From: Ochrobactrum teleogrylli | Lineage (GTDB): Bacteria > Pseudomonadota > Alphaproteobacteria > Rhizobiales > Rhizobiaceae | Assembly: GCF_006376685.1 (NCBI RefSeq) | Contig: NZ_VEWL01000016.1 | Span: forward strand, 21,654-85,653 | Reading direction: 5' to 3' | Length of the DNA: 64,000 nucleotides | In this document: positions 1 through 11,100 of the stretch, piece by piece | Layout of the letters: each line of letters opens with the position of its first letter | How positions within the stretch are numbered: position 1 is the stretch's first letter | Made by a program: the position numbers and the translations under genes | Notes under the pieces: model-generated | Seen by the model: the letters and a program-made list of their open reading frames with translations, nothing else | What the model was told of the DNA's origin: nothing | The model's database searches: none

Positions 1-1
1 T

Positions 2-370
2 CGCATCCAGCGCGTGCACGGGCCTTTCGTCGGCGACGACGAAGTGGAGCGCATCGTGCAGCATCTGAAGCTTCAGGGCGTGCCGGAATATCTGGATGCC
101 ATCACTGAGGATGAAGAGGATGACGAGGGCGGCAGCGGACCGGCTGGAACCTCCAATCTGGAAGACTCCGACGATCCTTATGATCAGGCCGTTGCCGTAG
201 TGCTTCGCGACAAGAAGGCTTCCACGTCCTATATCCAGCGTCGTCTCGGCATTGGTTATAACCGCGCTGCCTCGATTATCGAGCGTATGGAAGACGAAGG
301 GATTGTCGGTCCCGCCAACCATGCCGGCAAGCGCGAAATTCTGGTGCCGACTGGTGAGGATGACTTCTAA
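2..370 (+). CDS. ftsK: DNA translocase FtsK, C-terminal fragment (5' end outside window)
   Basis: This is the last 122 codons of FtsK, the septum-located motor that pumps chromosome dimers and terminus DNA during division. What is visible is the end of the motor domain (GPFVGDDEVERIV), an acidic linker (about residues 38-55 of the fragment), and the gamma winged-helix domain with YIQRRLGIGYNRAASIIERM, the module that reads KOPS sequences and contacts XerD. The frame is open to the window edge, so the start and the ATPase motifs lie upstream. A LolA-like gene follows 55 bp later on the same strand. The assignment is firm because the gamma domain is very conserved. Confidence 0.95.
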   Translation, partial: RIQRVHGPFVGDDEVERIVQHLKLQGVPEYLDAITEDEEDDEGGSGPAGTSNLEDSDDPYDQAVAVVLRDKKASTSYIQRRLGIGYNRAASIIERMEDEGIVGPANHAGKREILVPTGEDDF

Positions 371-425
371 GCCGAGTGCAGCAGCGCGCCATACTCGCGC
401 CAAACTGGCGGCGTAGTTAAACAGA

Positions 426-1118
426 ATGATGAAAAGAGAAAGTATATCAATGATGTTCTCCCGTTTTTCAGCCTTGGTAAAAGCTGGCCGTCTTGCCGCC
501 ATGCTGGGAATGGGAGCGCTTGGTCTTGGCGTATCATCGCTTGTTCTGGCGCCTGTTGCCGCGATGGCGCAGGGCGCAGGCAGCGGTGCGGCGGCGCAAC
601 AGATTGCCGACCATTTTTCATCGGTACGCACCATGACGGGTGAGTTCGTGCAGTTCGGGCCGAAAGGCGACCAGACCGGCGGCACTTTCTATATCGAGCG
701 TCCGGGCAAGATCCGTTTCAACTACAACAACTCGCCAATCCGTGTAATTGCCGACGGCGAGTCCGTCGTTATCAACAATCGCAAGCTGGATACGTGGGAT
801 CTCTATCCGCTTTCCAAGACGCCGCTCAAGCTGTTGCTGGCGGATCGCATCGACCTTGGCGGAGGCCGTTTGCAGAATGTGAAGCAGGAACCGGACATGA
901 CCACGCTGGTGCTCGGCGACAAGTCGATCTTCGGCGATTCGAAAATCACCATGATGTTCGATCCGAAGTCCTATGAGCTGAAGCAGTGGACCATCACCGA
1001 TGCGCAGAAGCTCGATACCACGGTGATGATCTTCAACGTGCGCAGCGGTGTGCGCTTCACCGACGACATGTTCAAGATTGACTATCAGCGCATCGCCATG
1101 AAGCGCAAGCGTCCGTAA
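426..1118 (+). CDS. lolA: Outer-membrane lipoprotein carrier protein, LolA family
   Basis: This is a periplasmic LolA-like protein that would shuttle lipoproteins from the LolCDE complex to the outer membrane. About 230 residues are predicted, with an N-terminal hydrophobic stretch (around residues 24-45) ending in a signal-peptidase-like AMA-Q. The mature part has the family beta-sheet pattern: FSSVRTMTGEFVQ, then GGTFYIERPGKIRFNY, then TWDLYPLSKTPLKLLL. The start is uncertain: ATG ATG at 426/429 gives the longest protein, but the ATG pair at 450/453 lies behind an AGAGAAAG stretch and may be used instead. The gene follows ftsK on the same strand, an order I recall from other Rhizobiales. 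Confidence 0.88.
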   Translation: MMKRESISMMFSRFSALVKAGRLAAMLGMGALGLGVSSLVLAPVAAMAQGAGSGAAAQQIADHFSSVRTMTGEFVQFGPKGDQTGGTFYIERPGKIRFNYNNSPIRVIADGESVVINNRKLDTWDLYPLSKTPLKLLLADRIDLGGGRLQNVKQEPDMTTLVLGDKSIFGDSKITMMFDPKSYELKQWTITDAQKLDTTVMIFNVRSGVRFTDDMFKIDYQRIAMKRKRP

Positions 1119-1208
1119 TCGCCAGTTTATGGTCTGCAAGCCGTTTGCATTTGCGCGATAAATGGTTAGGTTCGCGGCATCTTTTTCGTTGCTGCGAGTC
1201 CTTCCCCC

Positions 1209-2015
1209 ATGGCTTTTTCCGTTGCTACCTGGAACATCAACTCCGTGCGCCTGCGCATGCCGCTGGTCGAGCAGTTTCTGCGCGACCATCAGCCCGATGT
1301 TCTGTGTCTTCAGGAAACCAAGTGCCCGGACGATCAGTTCCCCTCCAAGGGGTTTCGCGCGCTCGGCTATGAGCATATCGCGATCAGCGGCCAGAAGGGC
1401 TATCACGGTGTTGCGACCATCTCGCGCCGTCCTTTGTCCGACGTCGACAAGATCGGCTTTTGCGATATGGGCGATTGCCGCCATTTGAGCGCTGTCGTCG
1501 AAGCTGGAAACAAGAAGCTCCGCATCCATAATTTCTACGTGCCAGCGGGCGGTGACGAGCCGGACCCGGCAATCAATCCGAAATTCGCCCATAAGCTCGG
1601 CTTTCTGGAAGAAATGCGGGCCGTTGTGGCGGACAGGCAGGACGGTCTGTCGTCGATCCTTGTGGGCGATCTCAACATCGCGCCGCTGGAAAACGATGTC
1701 TGGTCGCATAAGCAGCTTTTGAAGATCGTCAGCCATACGCCGATCGAGACCGAGACGCTGGAAGACCTGCGCGTCAAGGGCGGCTGGAGCGACCTCATGC
1801 GCCAGATCATTCCAGCGGATCAGAAAATCTATACCTGGTGGAGTTATCGCGCCAAGGATTGGGATGAATCGGATCGTGGTCGCCGCCTCGACCATATCTG
1901 GGGTTCCGCTGATCTGGAGGTCCATATGAAGGGCTTGCAAATCTTGCGCGATGCGCGCGGCTGGGAGCGGCCGTCAGACCACGTCCCTGTTATCGCGACA
2001 TTTGATCTGGATTGA
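1209..2015 (+). CDS. xthA: Exodeoxyribonuclease III
   Basis: This AP endonuclease/3'-5' exonuclease of base excision repair is 268 residues long, the normal size. Its landmarks are those of the exonuclease-endonuclease-phosphatase fold: ATWNINSVRLR at the N-terminus (Asn9 and Asn11), LQETK with the metal-binding Glu36, GDLNIAP near residue 160, and SDHVPVIATF at the C-terminus with the catalytic Asp-His pair. It starts 90 bp after lolA on the same strand; the ATG at 1209 gives full-length alignment to the family pattern. It probably acts on chromosomal AP sites in the cytoplasm. The assignment is secure at family level. Confidence 0.95.
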   Translation: MAFSVATWNINSVRLRMPLVEQFLRDHQPDVLCLQETKCPDDQFPSKGFRALGYEHIAISGQKGYHGVATISRRPLSDVDKIGFCDMGDCRHLSAVVEAGNKKLRIHNFYVPAGGDEPDPAINPKFAHKLGFLEEMRAVVADRQDGLSSILVGDLNIAPLENDVWSHKQLLKIVSHTPIETETLEDLRVKGGWSDLMRQIIPADQKIYTWWSYRAKDWDESDRGRRLDHIWGSADLEVHMKGLQILRDARGWERPSDHVPVIATFDLD

Positions 2016-2066
2016 TTTCGTAACAGTCCCTATATTGGGAGCAGTCTAAACAAGGAGAGAAGAACG

Positions 2067-2171
2067 ATGGATCAGGCAGCACTGTATCAACCAACCAGTG
2101 TTTTCAATGTTTCCATGGTTCGCAATGACTGCTCCTCTCACACTTCAGGACGTTTCCTGCATCACGGCTGA
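2067..2171 (+). CDS. Possible 34-codon leader ORF overlapping the ABC-F gene
   Basis: A short frame begins with ATG at 2067 and ends with TGA at 2169-2171. It has the best ribosome-binding site in the area: AAGGAGAG about 8 bases before the ATG. It runs in a different frame from the ABC-F gene and overlaps its first 15 or so codons. The peptide begins MDQAALYQPTSVFN and resembles nothing I recognise. Several antibiotic-responsive ABC-F genes are controlled by translated leader peptides, so a regulatory role is possible but inferred. It could equally be the decayed start of a longer gene. Confidence 0.35.
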   Translation: MDQAALYQPTSVFNVSMVRNDCSSHTSGRFLHHG

Positions 2172-3702
2172 TGGCCGCACGCTTTTCGAATCCGTCAATT
2201 TCAGCGTGACCGAAGGCCGTATCGGGCTGGTCGGGCGCAATGGTGCGGGTAAATCCACGCTTCTCAATATCATGAGCGGTGCCTTGGCGCCGACTTCCGG
2301 CGCTGTCACGCGACACGGCAGGCTCGGTGTTCTGCAACAGAATATTGTGACTGACGGCGGGCGGACGCTGGCCGATCTGTTCGACCTTTCCGCAGCGTTC
2401 ACCATGCTTTCGCGCATTGAAGCCGGGCTGGGGTCGGATAACGACTTTGAACAAGCGGACTGGCTGTTGCCACAGCGCTTTGCCGATGCCTTGCAGCGCT
2501 TCGGGCTGGCGCTTGAACCGCAGACACCCCTTGCAACGCTCAGCGGTGGGCAGCGGACGCGCGCCGCTCTCGCCGCCCTTCTTTTCCATCAGCCTGATAT
2601 CATTCTTCTGGATGAGCCGACTAACAATCTCGATCATGATGGCCGTCTGGCCGTGATGACTATGCTGGCAGAGTGGCGCGGGGCGGCTATTGTCGTCAGC
2701 CATGATCGCGCCTCGTTGCGAAAAATGGATGGCATTGCCGAACTTTCGCAAGGTGGCTTGCATCTTTATGGCGGTAACTGGGATTTTTACCACGACAAGA
2801 AGCAGGAAGAACGGGACAATGCGGCCCGCAATCTTCAGCTTGCCCAACGCGATGTGAAACAGGTTCAACGCAAGGCGCAGGATGCAGTCGAACGACAAGC
2901 GCGCAGCGATGCGCGTGGGCGCAATTCCCGTACCGATGCAGGCATGAGCAAATTGTTGCTCGATGCGCGAGAAGACAGGGCGCAGAAGACAGGCGGCAAA
3001 GGTGAGGCGCTTGCGGATCGCAATATGCAGAAGGCTGAGGCGCAACTGAGAGAAGCCGAGGCGCTGGTCGAAACTGTCAAGCCGATGCGTTTCAGCGTCG
3101 AGCGCGAGGCGCTTCCCTCTGGGCGCGTCCTTCTGCAAATGGACAGCGTGTCGGGCGGGCCGCGACCAGAAGCGCCCGTCATACGCGATTTTTCGATGAA
3201 GATTGTCGGACCGGAGCGCATTGCAATACGCGGTGCGAATGGCGCGGGCAAGACATCACTGCTGCGGCTTGTCACGGGGGAATTGCTGCCGGTTGCCGGG
3301 CGCGTGCAGTGTTTCGTGCCGACCGCCATGTTCGACCAGCAGATGAGCTTGATGGACCGCAAAGCCACGCTTTATGAGAACTTCCGGCATCTCAATCCGG
3401 ATGCGAATGACAATGATGCCCGCGCAGCGCTGGCGCGTTTTTCATTTCGGGGCGAAGCTTCGTCCCGGCTTGCCGGAGAACTGAGTGGCGGTGAGTTGCT
3501 GCGCGCAGCACTTGCCTGCGTGTTGGGTGGAACGCAGAAGCCGGAACTGCTGATCCTGGACGAGCCGACCAATCATCTCGATCTCGATTCCATCGAGGCG
3601 CTGGAAGCGGCATTGAACGACTATGAAGGCGGCTTAGTTGTCGTCAGCCACGATCAGGCGTTTCTAGATGCTATCGGGATCGAAAGGATGATTGATCTGT
3701 AG
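2125..3702 (+). CDS. ABC-F family ATP-binding protein
   Basis: This is a soluble protein with two ABC ATPase domains and no membrane segments, typical of ABC-F factors that act on the ribosome (translation rescue or antibiotic protection) rather than transport. Domain 1 has GRNGAGKST, LSGGQRTR and ILLDEPTNNLD. Domain 2 has GANGAGKTS, LSGGELLRAAL and LILDEPTNHLD. The linker (about residues 210-315) is long, charged and rich in Arg, Gln and Lys, as expected for the P-site tRNA-interaction motif. The frame opens with GTG at 2098, but ATG at 2125 begins the conserved MTAPLTLQDVS. It is about 525 residues. Which ABC-F subfamily it belongs to cannot be told by eye. Confidence 0.9.
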   Translation: MTAPLTLQDVSCITADGRTLFESVNFSVTEGRIGLVGRNGAGKSTLLNIMSGALAPTSGAVTRHGRLGVLQQNIVTDGGRTLADLFDLSAAFTMLSRIEAGLGSDNDFEQADWLLPQRFADALQRFGLALEPQTPLATLSGGQRTRAALAALLFHQPDIILLDEPTNNLDHDGRLAVMTMLAEWRGAAIVVSHDRASLRKMDGIAELSQGGLHLYGGNWDFYHDKKQEERDNAARNLQLAQRDVKQVQRKAQDAVERQARSDARGRNSRTDAGMSKLLLDAREDRAQKTGGKGEALADRNMQKAEAQLREAEALVETVKPMRFSVEREALPSGRVLLQMDSVSGGPRPEAPVIRDFSMKIVGPERIAIRGANGAGKTSLLRLVTGELLPVAGRVQCFVPTAMFDQQMSLMDRKATLYENFRHLNPDANDNDARAALARFSFRGEASSRLAGELSGGELLRAALACVLGGTQKPELLILDEPTNHLDLDSIEALEAALNDYEGGLVVVSHDQAFLDAIGIERMIDL

Positions 3703-3852
3703 GTTCAGCGAATTGCCAGGGGGTCGCGCGGAGGATTTGCAGGCGGCTAACCTGCTCTATTCGTCTACAGTGATTCTTTCAAAATTTGGGGGGAATTTTG
3801 GATTTGTCCTTCGGGCCAAACCGCCGAAAGAGACTGAGGGGATAGAATAAGA

Positions 3853-4569
3853 TTAGAGAAGGCCGAAGGTGCGGGCTTTCGCGACCGCCTGAACTTTATT
3901 CACCGCAACAAGCTTCGTCAGCACGTTGCTGATATGGAAATTCACGGTACGGGTTGAGATATTGAGAATTGCGCCGATGATTTCCGATGTTTTGCCCTCG
4001 CTGGCCCAGTGCAGGATTTCCCTTTCACGCGCCGTCAGATTGACCTCGGAAACGCAGTTCATGGTTGGAACATCGAGATGTTCATACATGGACAGATGAA
4101 GCAAATTGGCCGAAATCTGCATCTGACGACGCAACGTGGCGATTTCGCCGGAAGTTAATGGCGGATCGCTTCTGATGAAAGACAGCATGCCGAATACGCC
4201 CTGCGCGGCCCAGCAAGGCTGCGAAATACCAACCTTGAAGCCAAAACTCTGTGCATCCGTCCAGATTTGAGGCGCCTCGGCATATAGTTTCGCCGACCAG
4301 ACCAGCGGCTCGATGCTGTTTAATGCTTTACGAATAAGCGGATCTTCCTCCGCGTATTTTTTTGAAGCGTAATGATCTACCCACTCTTGCGGCAGAGAGC
4401 CGAAGCTGAGCCATTTCACCACGCCATTGAGCAGTGGAACGCGCATGATATAGGACACATGTGCGAACCCGCGCTGTTTGGCATAGTTGTCTATATGCTC
4501 CAGAAGCTGCCCAGCATCATCAGCGGATTGCATGGATTCATAAATTTGTTCCCATTTCATTGCAGACAC
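3853..4569 (-). CDS. LuxR-family quorum-sensing-type transcriptional regulator
   Basis: This 238-residue protein has an N-terminal autoinducer-binding domain (about residues 15-155) and a C-terminal GerE/LuxR helix-turn-helix (about 170-238; LTAREREILHWASEGKTSEI, then ISTRTVNFHISNVLTKL). Residues that contact acyl-homoserine lactones in TraR appear conserved: Trp and Tyr in EWVDHY, the Asp of EEDP, and the Trp of PLVW. It therefore probably binds a homoserine lactone. No LuxI-type synthase is visible, so in this window it is a LuxR solo. Brucella has two such regulators (VjbR and BabR/BlxR); I cannot say which, if either, is the ortholog. It stands at the edge of the surface-protein block with an AT-rich region upstream. 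Confidence 0.9.
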   Translation of the reverse strand: MSAMKWEQIYESMQSADDAGQLLEHIDNYAKQRGFAHVSYIMRVPLLNGVVKWLSFGSLPQEWVDHYASKKYAEEDPLIRKALNSIEPLVWSAKLYAEAPQIWTDAQSFGFKVGISQPCWAAQGVFGMLSFIRSDPPLTSGEIATLRRQMQISANLLHLSMYEHLDVPTMNCVSEVNLTAREREILHWASEGKTSEIIGAILNISTRTVNFHISNVLTKLVAVNKVQAVAKARTFGLL

Positions 4570-5158
4570 CCAATAAGAATGTTTTGTTTATGCTCATACG
4601 TATAATTTAGTAGGGTATTGTATTCAGATTTACTGAAACAATTTCACCATATTACTCTCTTTTTTACAAGATTTTAATAGGTTTTCTAACAATTTTAATT
4701 TAAATGTCGGATGCTGTTTGAAATGTATTCTAAATTAGAAAATTCTTATTTTTTTTCGCTAATAGAAATCTGTTGAGCAGGAGCAGGAGAGAGAAAGGCC
4801 GGCTAGTGCTATTTGGGCTTTTGATCCGTATTTGGCTCAAACATCCCCGCGCCGCTGTATCAAATTGCGGAGTCGCTAAAGGCTCTCATCAGGAATGCAC
4901 ATTCTCGAAGATTGGCTCTCGACTTCTGAAAGCTTCAACATACGAGCGTTCAGGTGTCGCGCATTATCTTCATGCTGCTTTGGTCGCCCCTCCCCTTCCC
5001 CCCGAAGGCGATGTGCTCAAGCGCGATAAGTTGCGATTGAGCACATCAGTTGGCATTGGTTATTAATATAAGTCTTGCTGGTTATCTCAAAATATCCTCA
5101 TTTTATGAGAATCTTTTTGAATACCGAGAGAGAATATTCAGTTCTATTATGTGATCCT
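4570..5158. other. AT-rich intergenic region between luxR and the giant Ig-like gene
   Basis: About 590 bases without a convincing gene. The part next to luxR (4600-4760) is very AT-rich and should hold the luxR promoter on the minus strand. The part from 4780 is of ordinary composition and contains an open frame of 97 codons on the plus strand that has neither a good ribosome-binding site nor any recognisable motif. A perfect 11-bp inverted repeat lies at 5010-5047. No clear poly-U terminator for the upstream minus-strand Ig-like gene is visible. Confidence 0.6.
5010..5047. repeat. Inverted repeat, 11-bp arms
   Basis: GATGTGCTCAA at 5010-5020 is matched by TTGAGCACATC at 5037-5047, with a 16-base spacer that can pair a further 3 bp (5022-5024 with 5033-5035). 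No T-run follows on either strand, so it is not an obvious terminator. It could be a regulator binding site or a structure at the end of the Ig-like transcript. Confidence 0.55.
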
Positions 5159-8100
5159 TTATTCCAAATTCAGGGTGTTCAAAGTGACTCCATCAAGTAC
5201 CTTTGACCACTCATTGCTTACTGTATAGTCAGCTTGGAATGTTCCTTTATCATACCCAACTATATATTCAGGTTCGATGTATATAATGGAGTCTGATTCT
5301 GGTGTTTCGATTGTGTATTCAATTAGTACGGTTCTTCCGATCGATTCATTATTGGTGTTGAATCCGTTAAGGTACAAATAAAGGTATAATGATTCACCTT
5401 CCTTGAAATAAGAAGATGCGGGAATTGTAACCTCTATTCCATCTGACGCATTGCTCAAATTAATTATAGTCGTATCATGAGGAAGCCTTGGCTTATTTAG
5501 TTTTCTATCTGTATTCGGGTCTGGTTTATTCTCCAACTTATATCCCAGTACGCGGGGGCTGTTTGTATGCCCCAGATAATTTGAACCAATGTTGTCAATT
5601 ACCATGTAATTGAAAGTGTTTTTTCCGGTGTTGCCCTGGTCGAGGCAGATCGTGGTATAAGGGAATATTACGCCATCTAATGCCTGATCGTTGGATACAA
5701 TTTTGATGGTTTCCACCCGATTTTTTCCGTCCTCGCTGCTCGCAATCCAAAATACGACATCAGGGTGAACGGCTGGATTGTAAGATACCCGAGGCATAGA
5801 GAGCCGGAAGCCCGGATCAATGCTCGACGGCCTTTCAGGAATGTGAATTGGGTTATCAAAATCGACCGAATCGTCATGCATTTCTCCCGAATCGAATGTT
5901 GCGATAACGAAAGTATCTATGAGGCTGGACGCTAGCTTTTCGGATCCCATACGGACCTTAACGTTACCCTTGAAACGGTCGACACAGCCAATCCTGAGAA
6001 CACAAATCCCTTCGGGATCGGTGTGCATGGATATTTCGTTTCCTTTATCTGGTACGGGCGTCCTGTCAGCGTAAAAGTATCTCAACCCGTCAACATTGGG
6101 CGATACGGACCAAATCACTTCCTTGCCACCTTGCGGTTTGCCGCCAGACATATATCGGAAGGTGCACGTTATGAGCTGACTATCGTCGTGCGGATCGACC
6201 TCCTGATTGACGTACGGATTGTCGGGCTTAGGTCGCGGATTGTGCGCATAGTGGCTGCTGAGCACTAACGTATAGTCCTCGCCCTCGCCCCCTCCTGCGA
6301 ATGTCAAATCGAATTCCCTTTTGGCATCCGTGTGGTTTGCCTTCACAAGGAAGTGCGCCGTTCCTGCACTCTTCCCTTTGATAGTCGCCTTGGCTTCACC
6401 GTTTTCATCAGTGGCAGTTTCCTTTTCAACGCAATAGATATTGCTGTCCCAACTACCCCAGTCGATCGGGTAGTTTTGCAATGGGTATTCGTGATTATGA
6501 GTAAGCTTTACGACAATTGGGATATCCTGCTCGATGGGCCATCCGTCAAGATGCGTGGGTGCTATCAGATCCAAATTATTATAAGGGGAGGGGCCCGCGA
6601 AGGTTAGAGTAACAGAATCAGAATGAACAGAATGGTCTTCCGTCCTTGCCGTTACCGTTGTGGTGACTCCATCTCCGGGATAGCCAGAACCCGTTCCGAG
6701 CGAGAACGTCATTTCGGCAACACCATTTGGGTCGGAGAATGACGAGTCTTTATGGGCAACCGCCGGTGTCCCGACAAAATCCCAGTATATTTCCGCACTG
6801 GGCAGCAGATTGTGGTCTGCGTCTTGGACCTTTGCTCGGATCGTAACGTCGGTGTCATAAAGGATCGTTGAAGGATCCGGTTCGCTTATGGTTATGAATG
6901 CGGGTTGGTTGTTTTGTTTGACGAATTGCAGCTTAAAGGGGCGCTCGGCAGTCTTGCCTGCTTTGGGGGCCTTGGGGTCGAAAATGACTGTTTTCTCCAC
7001 ATTCCCCTTAATAGTCGCGCTGGCTTTACCCTCACTGTCGGTCGTTGTTATTGGCTTGATGCCTGTAACCGTGAGGCTGGGGTCCCACTCACCCCAGTCA
7101 ATTGTGTAATTTTCCAATGGGTATTCATCGTTATGTGTCAATTCCACCACGATATCGAATTCTTCGCCAACGGCATGTGTGCTTTGGTCCGCCGGTGAAA
7201 TCAGAGCCAGATGATTGTTTGTGGCGGGGCCGGTGAACGTCAGGGTCACTGCCTCGGATAGAACGGAGCCGTTCAGAATCTTTGCGGTCACCGTTGTAGA
7301 GACCCATTCCTCAGGATACCCGAACTGCGTGCTCAACGAGAATTTGGCAGAGGCGATTCCGTCGGAATTCGTGGTTGACGGCTGCGGGGATGTAACAGAA
7401 GGCTTTCCCTCGAAATCCCATTCCACCGTCACGTCGGGCACACCATGGCCTTCAGCGTTCGTCACAACCGCTCGGATTGGCACGTCGGTGTCATACAGGA
7501 TCGACGAAGGATCCACATCGCTAATCTTGACGTTCGAGGGCAGCTTGCTGTCCTTGACGAAGGTTAAATAGACCGGCAAGTGGGCATTTGCTTCGTCTGA
7601 ACCAGGATATAATGTAACTAAACCCTCTTCCGTTCCAGATATAATTGCTTGAACGTTTCCGTTCGACCCGGTTTCTGTATCGTGAGTTCCGACTGTAAAG
7701 CTATCTGGAAAATTCCATTCGAAAGGATATTTTTTCAGCGGATAATCTTTGCACGAAAGTTTCATCACAAGATGAACCGATTGGCCGACATTCCATGTCG
7801 TGTCATTACCCGGCATAAGCAGTGCGACATTATTCTCATTGCCGGGACCGGCAAACCCGAGACCGTCCTTTACGTCTGACTTGGTCGAACCATCCGCGAA
7901 GGTGGCGGTCGCCTTGGCGGACACGACAATCGGCTTTTCAGGCAAGCCGTTGGTGGTGGAGTATCGGAACGTGGTCGCAGCGACACCATCAGAATTCGTG
8001 TTACTGGTTTTCTGTTGAATGATATAGCCATCCACACTGAAATCCCAAAATACACTTATCTCTGGTAGCCCGACACCGTTGTGGTCAGTAACCATCGCCT

Positions 8101-11100
8101 GAATCGGCACGTCGGTGTCATACAGGATCGTGAGAGGGTCTACGTCGTCTATCTTGATATTGCCGATTTGTGCTTCCTGCTGCACGAATTGCAGGTCAAA
8201 GGAGCAGTGGGCGGCGTTACCTGCTTTGAGAGCCGTGGGCTCGAAGTGGACCGTTTTTTCCATCGTCCCTTGAACGGTCAACCTGGCTTCACCAGACCCG
8301 TCGGTCGTTGGCTTGTTTCCTAAAATGTTTACACTTGCGTCCAAAGTACCCCAGTCGATTTCGTAATTTTCCAGCGGATAGCCTGCATCGCTGGTCAATT
8401 TGACCACGATATCGAACTTTTTATCGATATCCCATTTGCTGTGGTCCGTTGGCGAAACTAAATCCAAGTGATTGTTTGTAGCAGGGCCTGTGAAGGTCAG
8501 TCTCGCAGGTGTGGACGGAATAAGGCCTTCCTGAATGTATGCGGTCGCTATTGTCGAGACCCAATCAACGGGGAAACCTGAACCAGTGCTAAACGAGAAG
8601 TTGGCCTCGGCTACGCCGTCGGAATTCGTGGATGATGTCCATGTGTGAGCAACCGACGGCGTTCCTTTGAAATCCCACTCAACCGTCACGCCGGGCACAC
8701 CGCCGCCTTGGGTGTTCGTCACAACTGCCTTAATCGGTACGTCAGTGTCGTACAGGATCGTGGACGAATCCACATCGTCAATCTCTATATACTTGGGCGA
8801 TTGATCTGGTTCTAGGAAGTCCAAATTAAAGTATACGTCTTTCCCAGCGGGTGTAGAATAAATGGTAAATCCAGGATATCCCGGATGCTTTGACGCGATG
8901 GTGGCAGTGGCTAAGCCATCCTCGTCTGTGCATTTGTCAAGCCGTTGTATATCGAATACATTTTCAAAAATATTCCATGTGATTTCGTAATTTTTCAATG
9001 GGTATTCGTTGTTGTGACTCAATTTTATGACAATATCCAGTGGTACGCCAACGGTCCACGTGCTGTCCACTAGGGGCGAAATCAGATCCATGCTATTATC
9101 TGGGGATGGGCCGGTAAAGGTCAGTGTCACAGGATCGGACGCTGTGGAGCCATCTCGGAGACGAGCTATGACTGTTGTGGTGACTCCGTCGCCAGGATAG
9201 CCTGCCTCGGTGCAGAGCGAGAATAAAGCTTTGGCGATACCCTCGGAACTCGTGGTCGAGCTCTTGGTGTGCGCCACGGGCGGCGTTCCCTCGAACTCCC
9301 AGTCTACCGTTTCGTTACCCAGAAAATTGCCATCCTCGTCTGTCACAATCGCCTTGATTGGAACGTCGGTGTCGTACAGGATGGTGGAAGGGTCCACTTT
9401 CTCTATCTTGATATGTTTGGTTTGTGTTTCCTGCCCGAAATTCACGTGGACTGGGCAAGAGATATTCGCCTCTTGTGCCCAAACCGTGAAGTCAATCGGT
9501 CCACCGACAGTGGCAACGAGACTGGCCTTTGCGATACCATTGACATCGGTGGTCGCGCTGGGGTTTTTGATAGTGAAGCCAGGCCCCGAAGCGGGCCACT
9601 CAATGGGATAATTTGTTAGCGGGTATCGGTGGTTCTGCGACAAATCCACGGTGACTTGGACGGTCTGACCCAGGGGGTAGGTCTCAGTTGGTTCGGGAGT
9701 GATTAAATCCAGCGCGTTGTCTTTTGCAGGACCAGTAAAAGTCAGCTGCATAGGCTTTGACGCGACGCCGCTCGTGGTTTGCGCTGTCAGCTTTATGGAA
9801 GCCCATGGCGCAGGATATCCCGATTGTGTACGATATACAAACGAGCCTTCGACGTGGCCGTCAGAGCCGCTAGTTGATGGGTCGCAGGAGATGTTCGGTG
9901 GGTTTCCGTCAAATACCCACTTTACGGTTATTCCAGGGACGCCACTACCGGTCTCGTCCAAAACGGTCGCCTTTATAGCCACCGGGGTGTCGTATAAAAG
10001 AGCATCACTTTCTATTGGATCTATCGTGATGTCGCTAGGCAATGTGCCCTGCTCGACATAATTCAGCTGGACGGCAACATCGCCAGCGTCCGTGTTTGGA
10101 GCGCTAACAATTATTTCGGTCGTCCCTGTTCTTGTTCCCGTAATTTCCGCCGTAGCTTCACCGTATGTGTCGGTCTCTGACTTATGGGTTCCTAACACGC
10201 CTCCATTGCTCGGCTGCCCCCAAGTGATAGGAAAGCGTTTCAGCGGATACTCATCATTATGATCGTTGTGGACGAGTTTAACGCGTACGGTGGTCGATTG
10301 GTTAACGACATGTGGGGTCTCGTCGGCTGGCGAAGTGATTTTCAGCCGAGCTTGAGCAGTTTTGCCAGTGAACGTCAGGGATGCTGATTGAGTATGGCCA
10401 TAATCATCCCTTACTGTCACCGACGTAGCGACTGGTGAAGTTGGTAAACCGCTGTTCTTGGTAGAATATTCCAGCCAGGTCTGGGAGTCGTTCTGAAGAT
10501 CTGGCGTTTGTGTGCTTTCTTGCCCGGTCACGCCGTTCGTATAGCTCCAGTGCAACCCCACAGAAGATATTTTCCTGTCTTCGGCGTCATAGACGCACGC
10601 AGACAAACCCACCTGAGTGTCGTACAGCATGTCTGTACTTTTTGGAGGGTGCAACTCAATTCTTTGCGGATAAGCCGTCAGAGTCTGGAAGAAGTAATTT
10701 TCCGAAGTATCAGAGTGGGGTATTGTAATTGGAAGATCCAAGCCTAACCAAGTATGTGGTTTGTATTGAAGAGTGGCTTCGCCCTTATCATTCGTCTTAT
10801 CGTCAAATCCTATCAGTTGGTCGTCTAATGGCGAAATGCCCCATTTGACGTCATAATTCTTCATCAAGCTGCCAAATTGATTGGTTAGTCGCACCGTGAT
10901 ATTATTTTTAATCATGTAGATAATTACGTTCATGCTTGGTTCTACCAGCGTTAACGCAATTTTTTGAGTTTTCCCGTTGAATGTGACCACCGCCGTTTGG
11001 CTACCGGTATAAGGGTCGGCCTCATCAAAGGTTCCCGTTATGGTCAAAACGATATCGTCCGTAGGAAACCCATTCGATGTATCATACCGGAATACGAGTT

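Noticed and set aside
618..1940. Long minus-strand open frame opposite lolA and xthA
   Set aside because: It lies antisense to two well-identified genes; the length comes from GC-rich codon bias on the coding strand, and the product has no motif.
2104..3138. Long minus-strand open frame opposite the ABC-F gene
   Set aside because: It is antisense to conserved ATPase motifs, and the translation is Arg/Gln/His rich with no recognisable domain.
4773..5066. 97-codon plus-strand open frame in the luxR-Ig spacer
   Set aside because: It has no ribosome-binding site at a proper distance, no motif, and an inverted repeat inside it; composition is that of a spacer.
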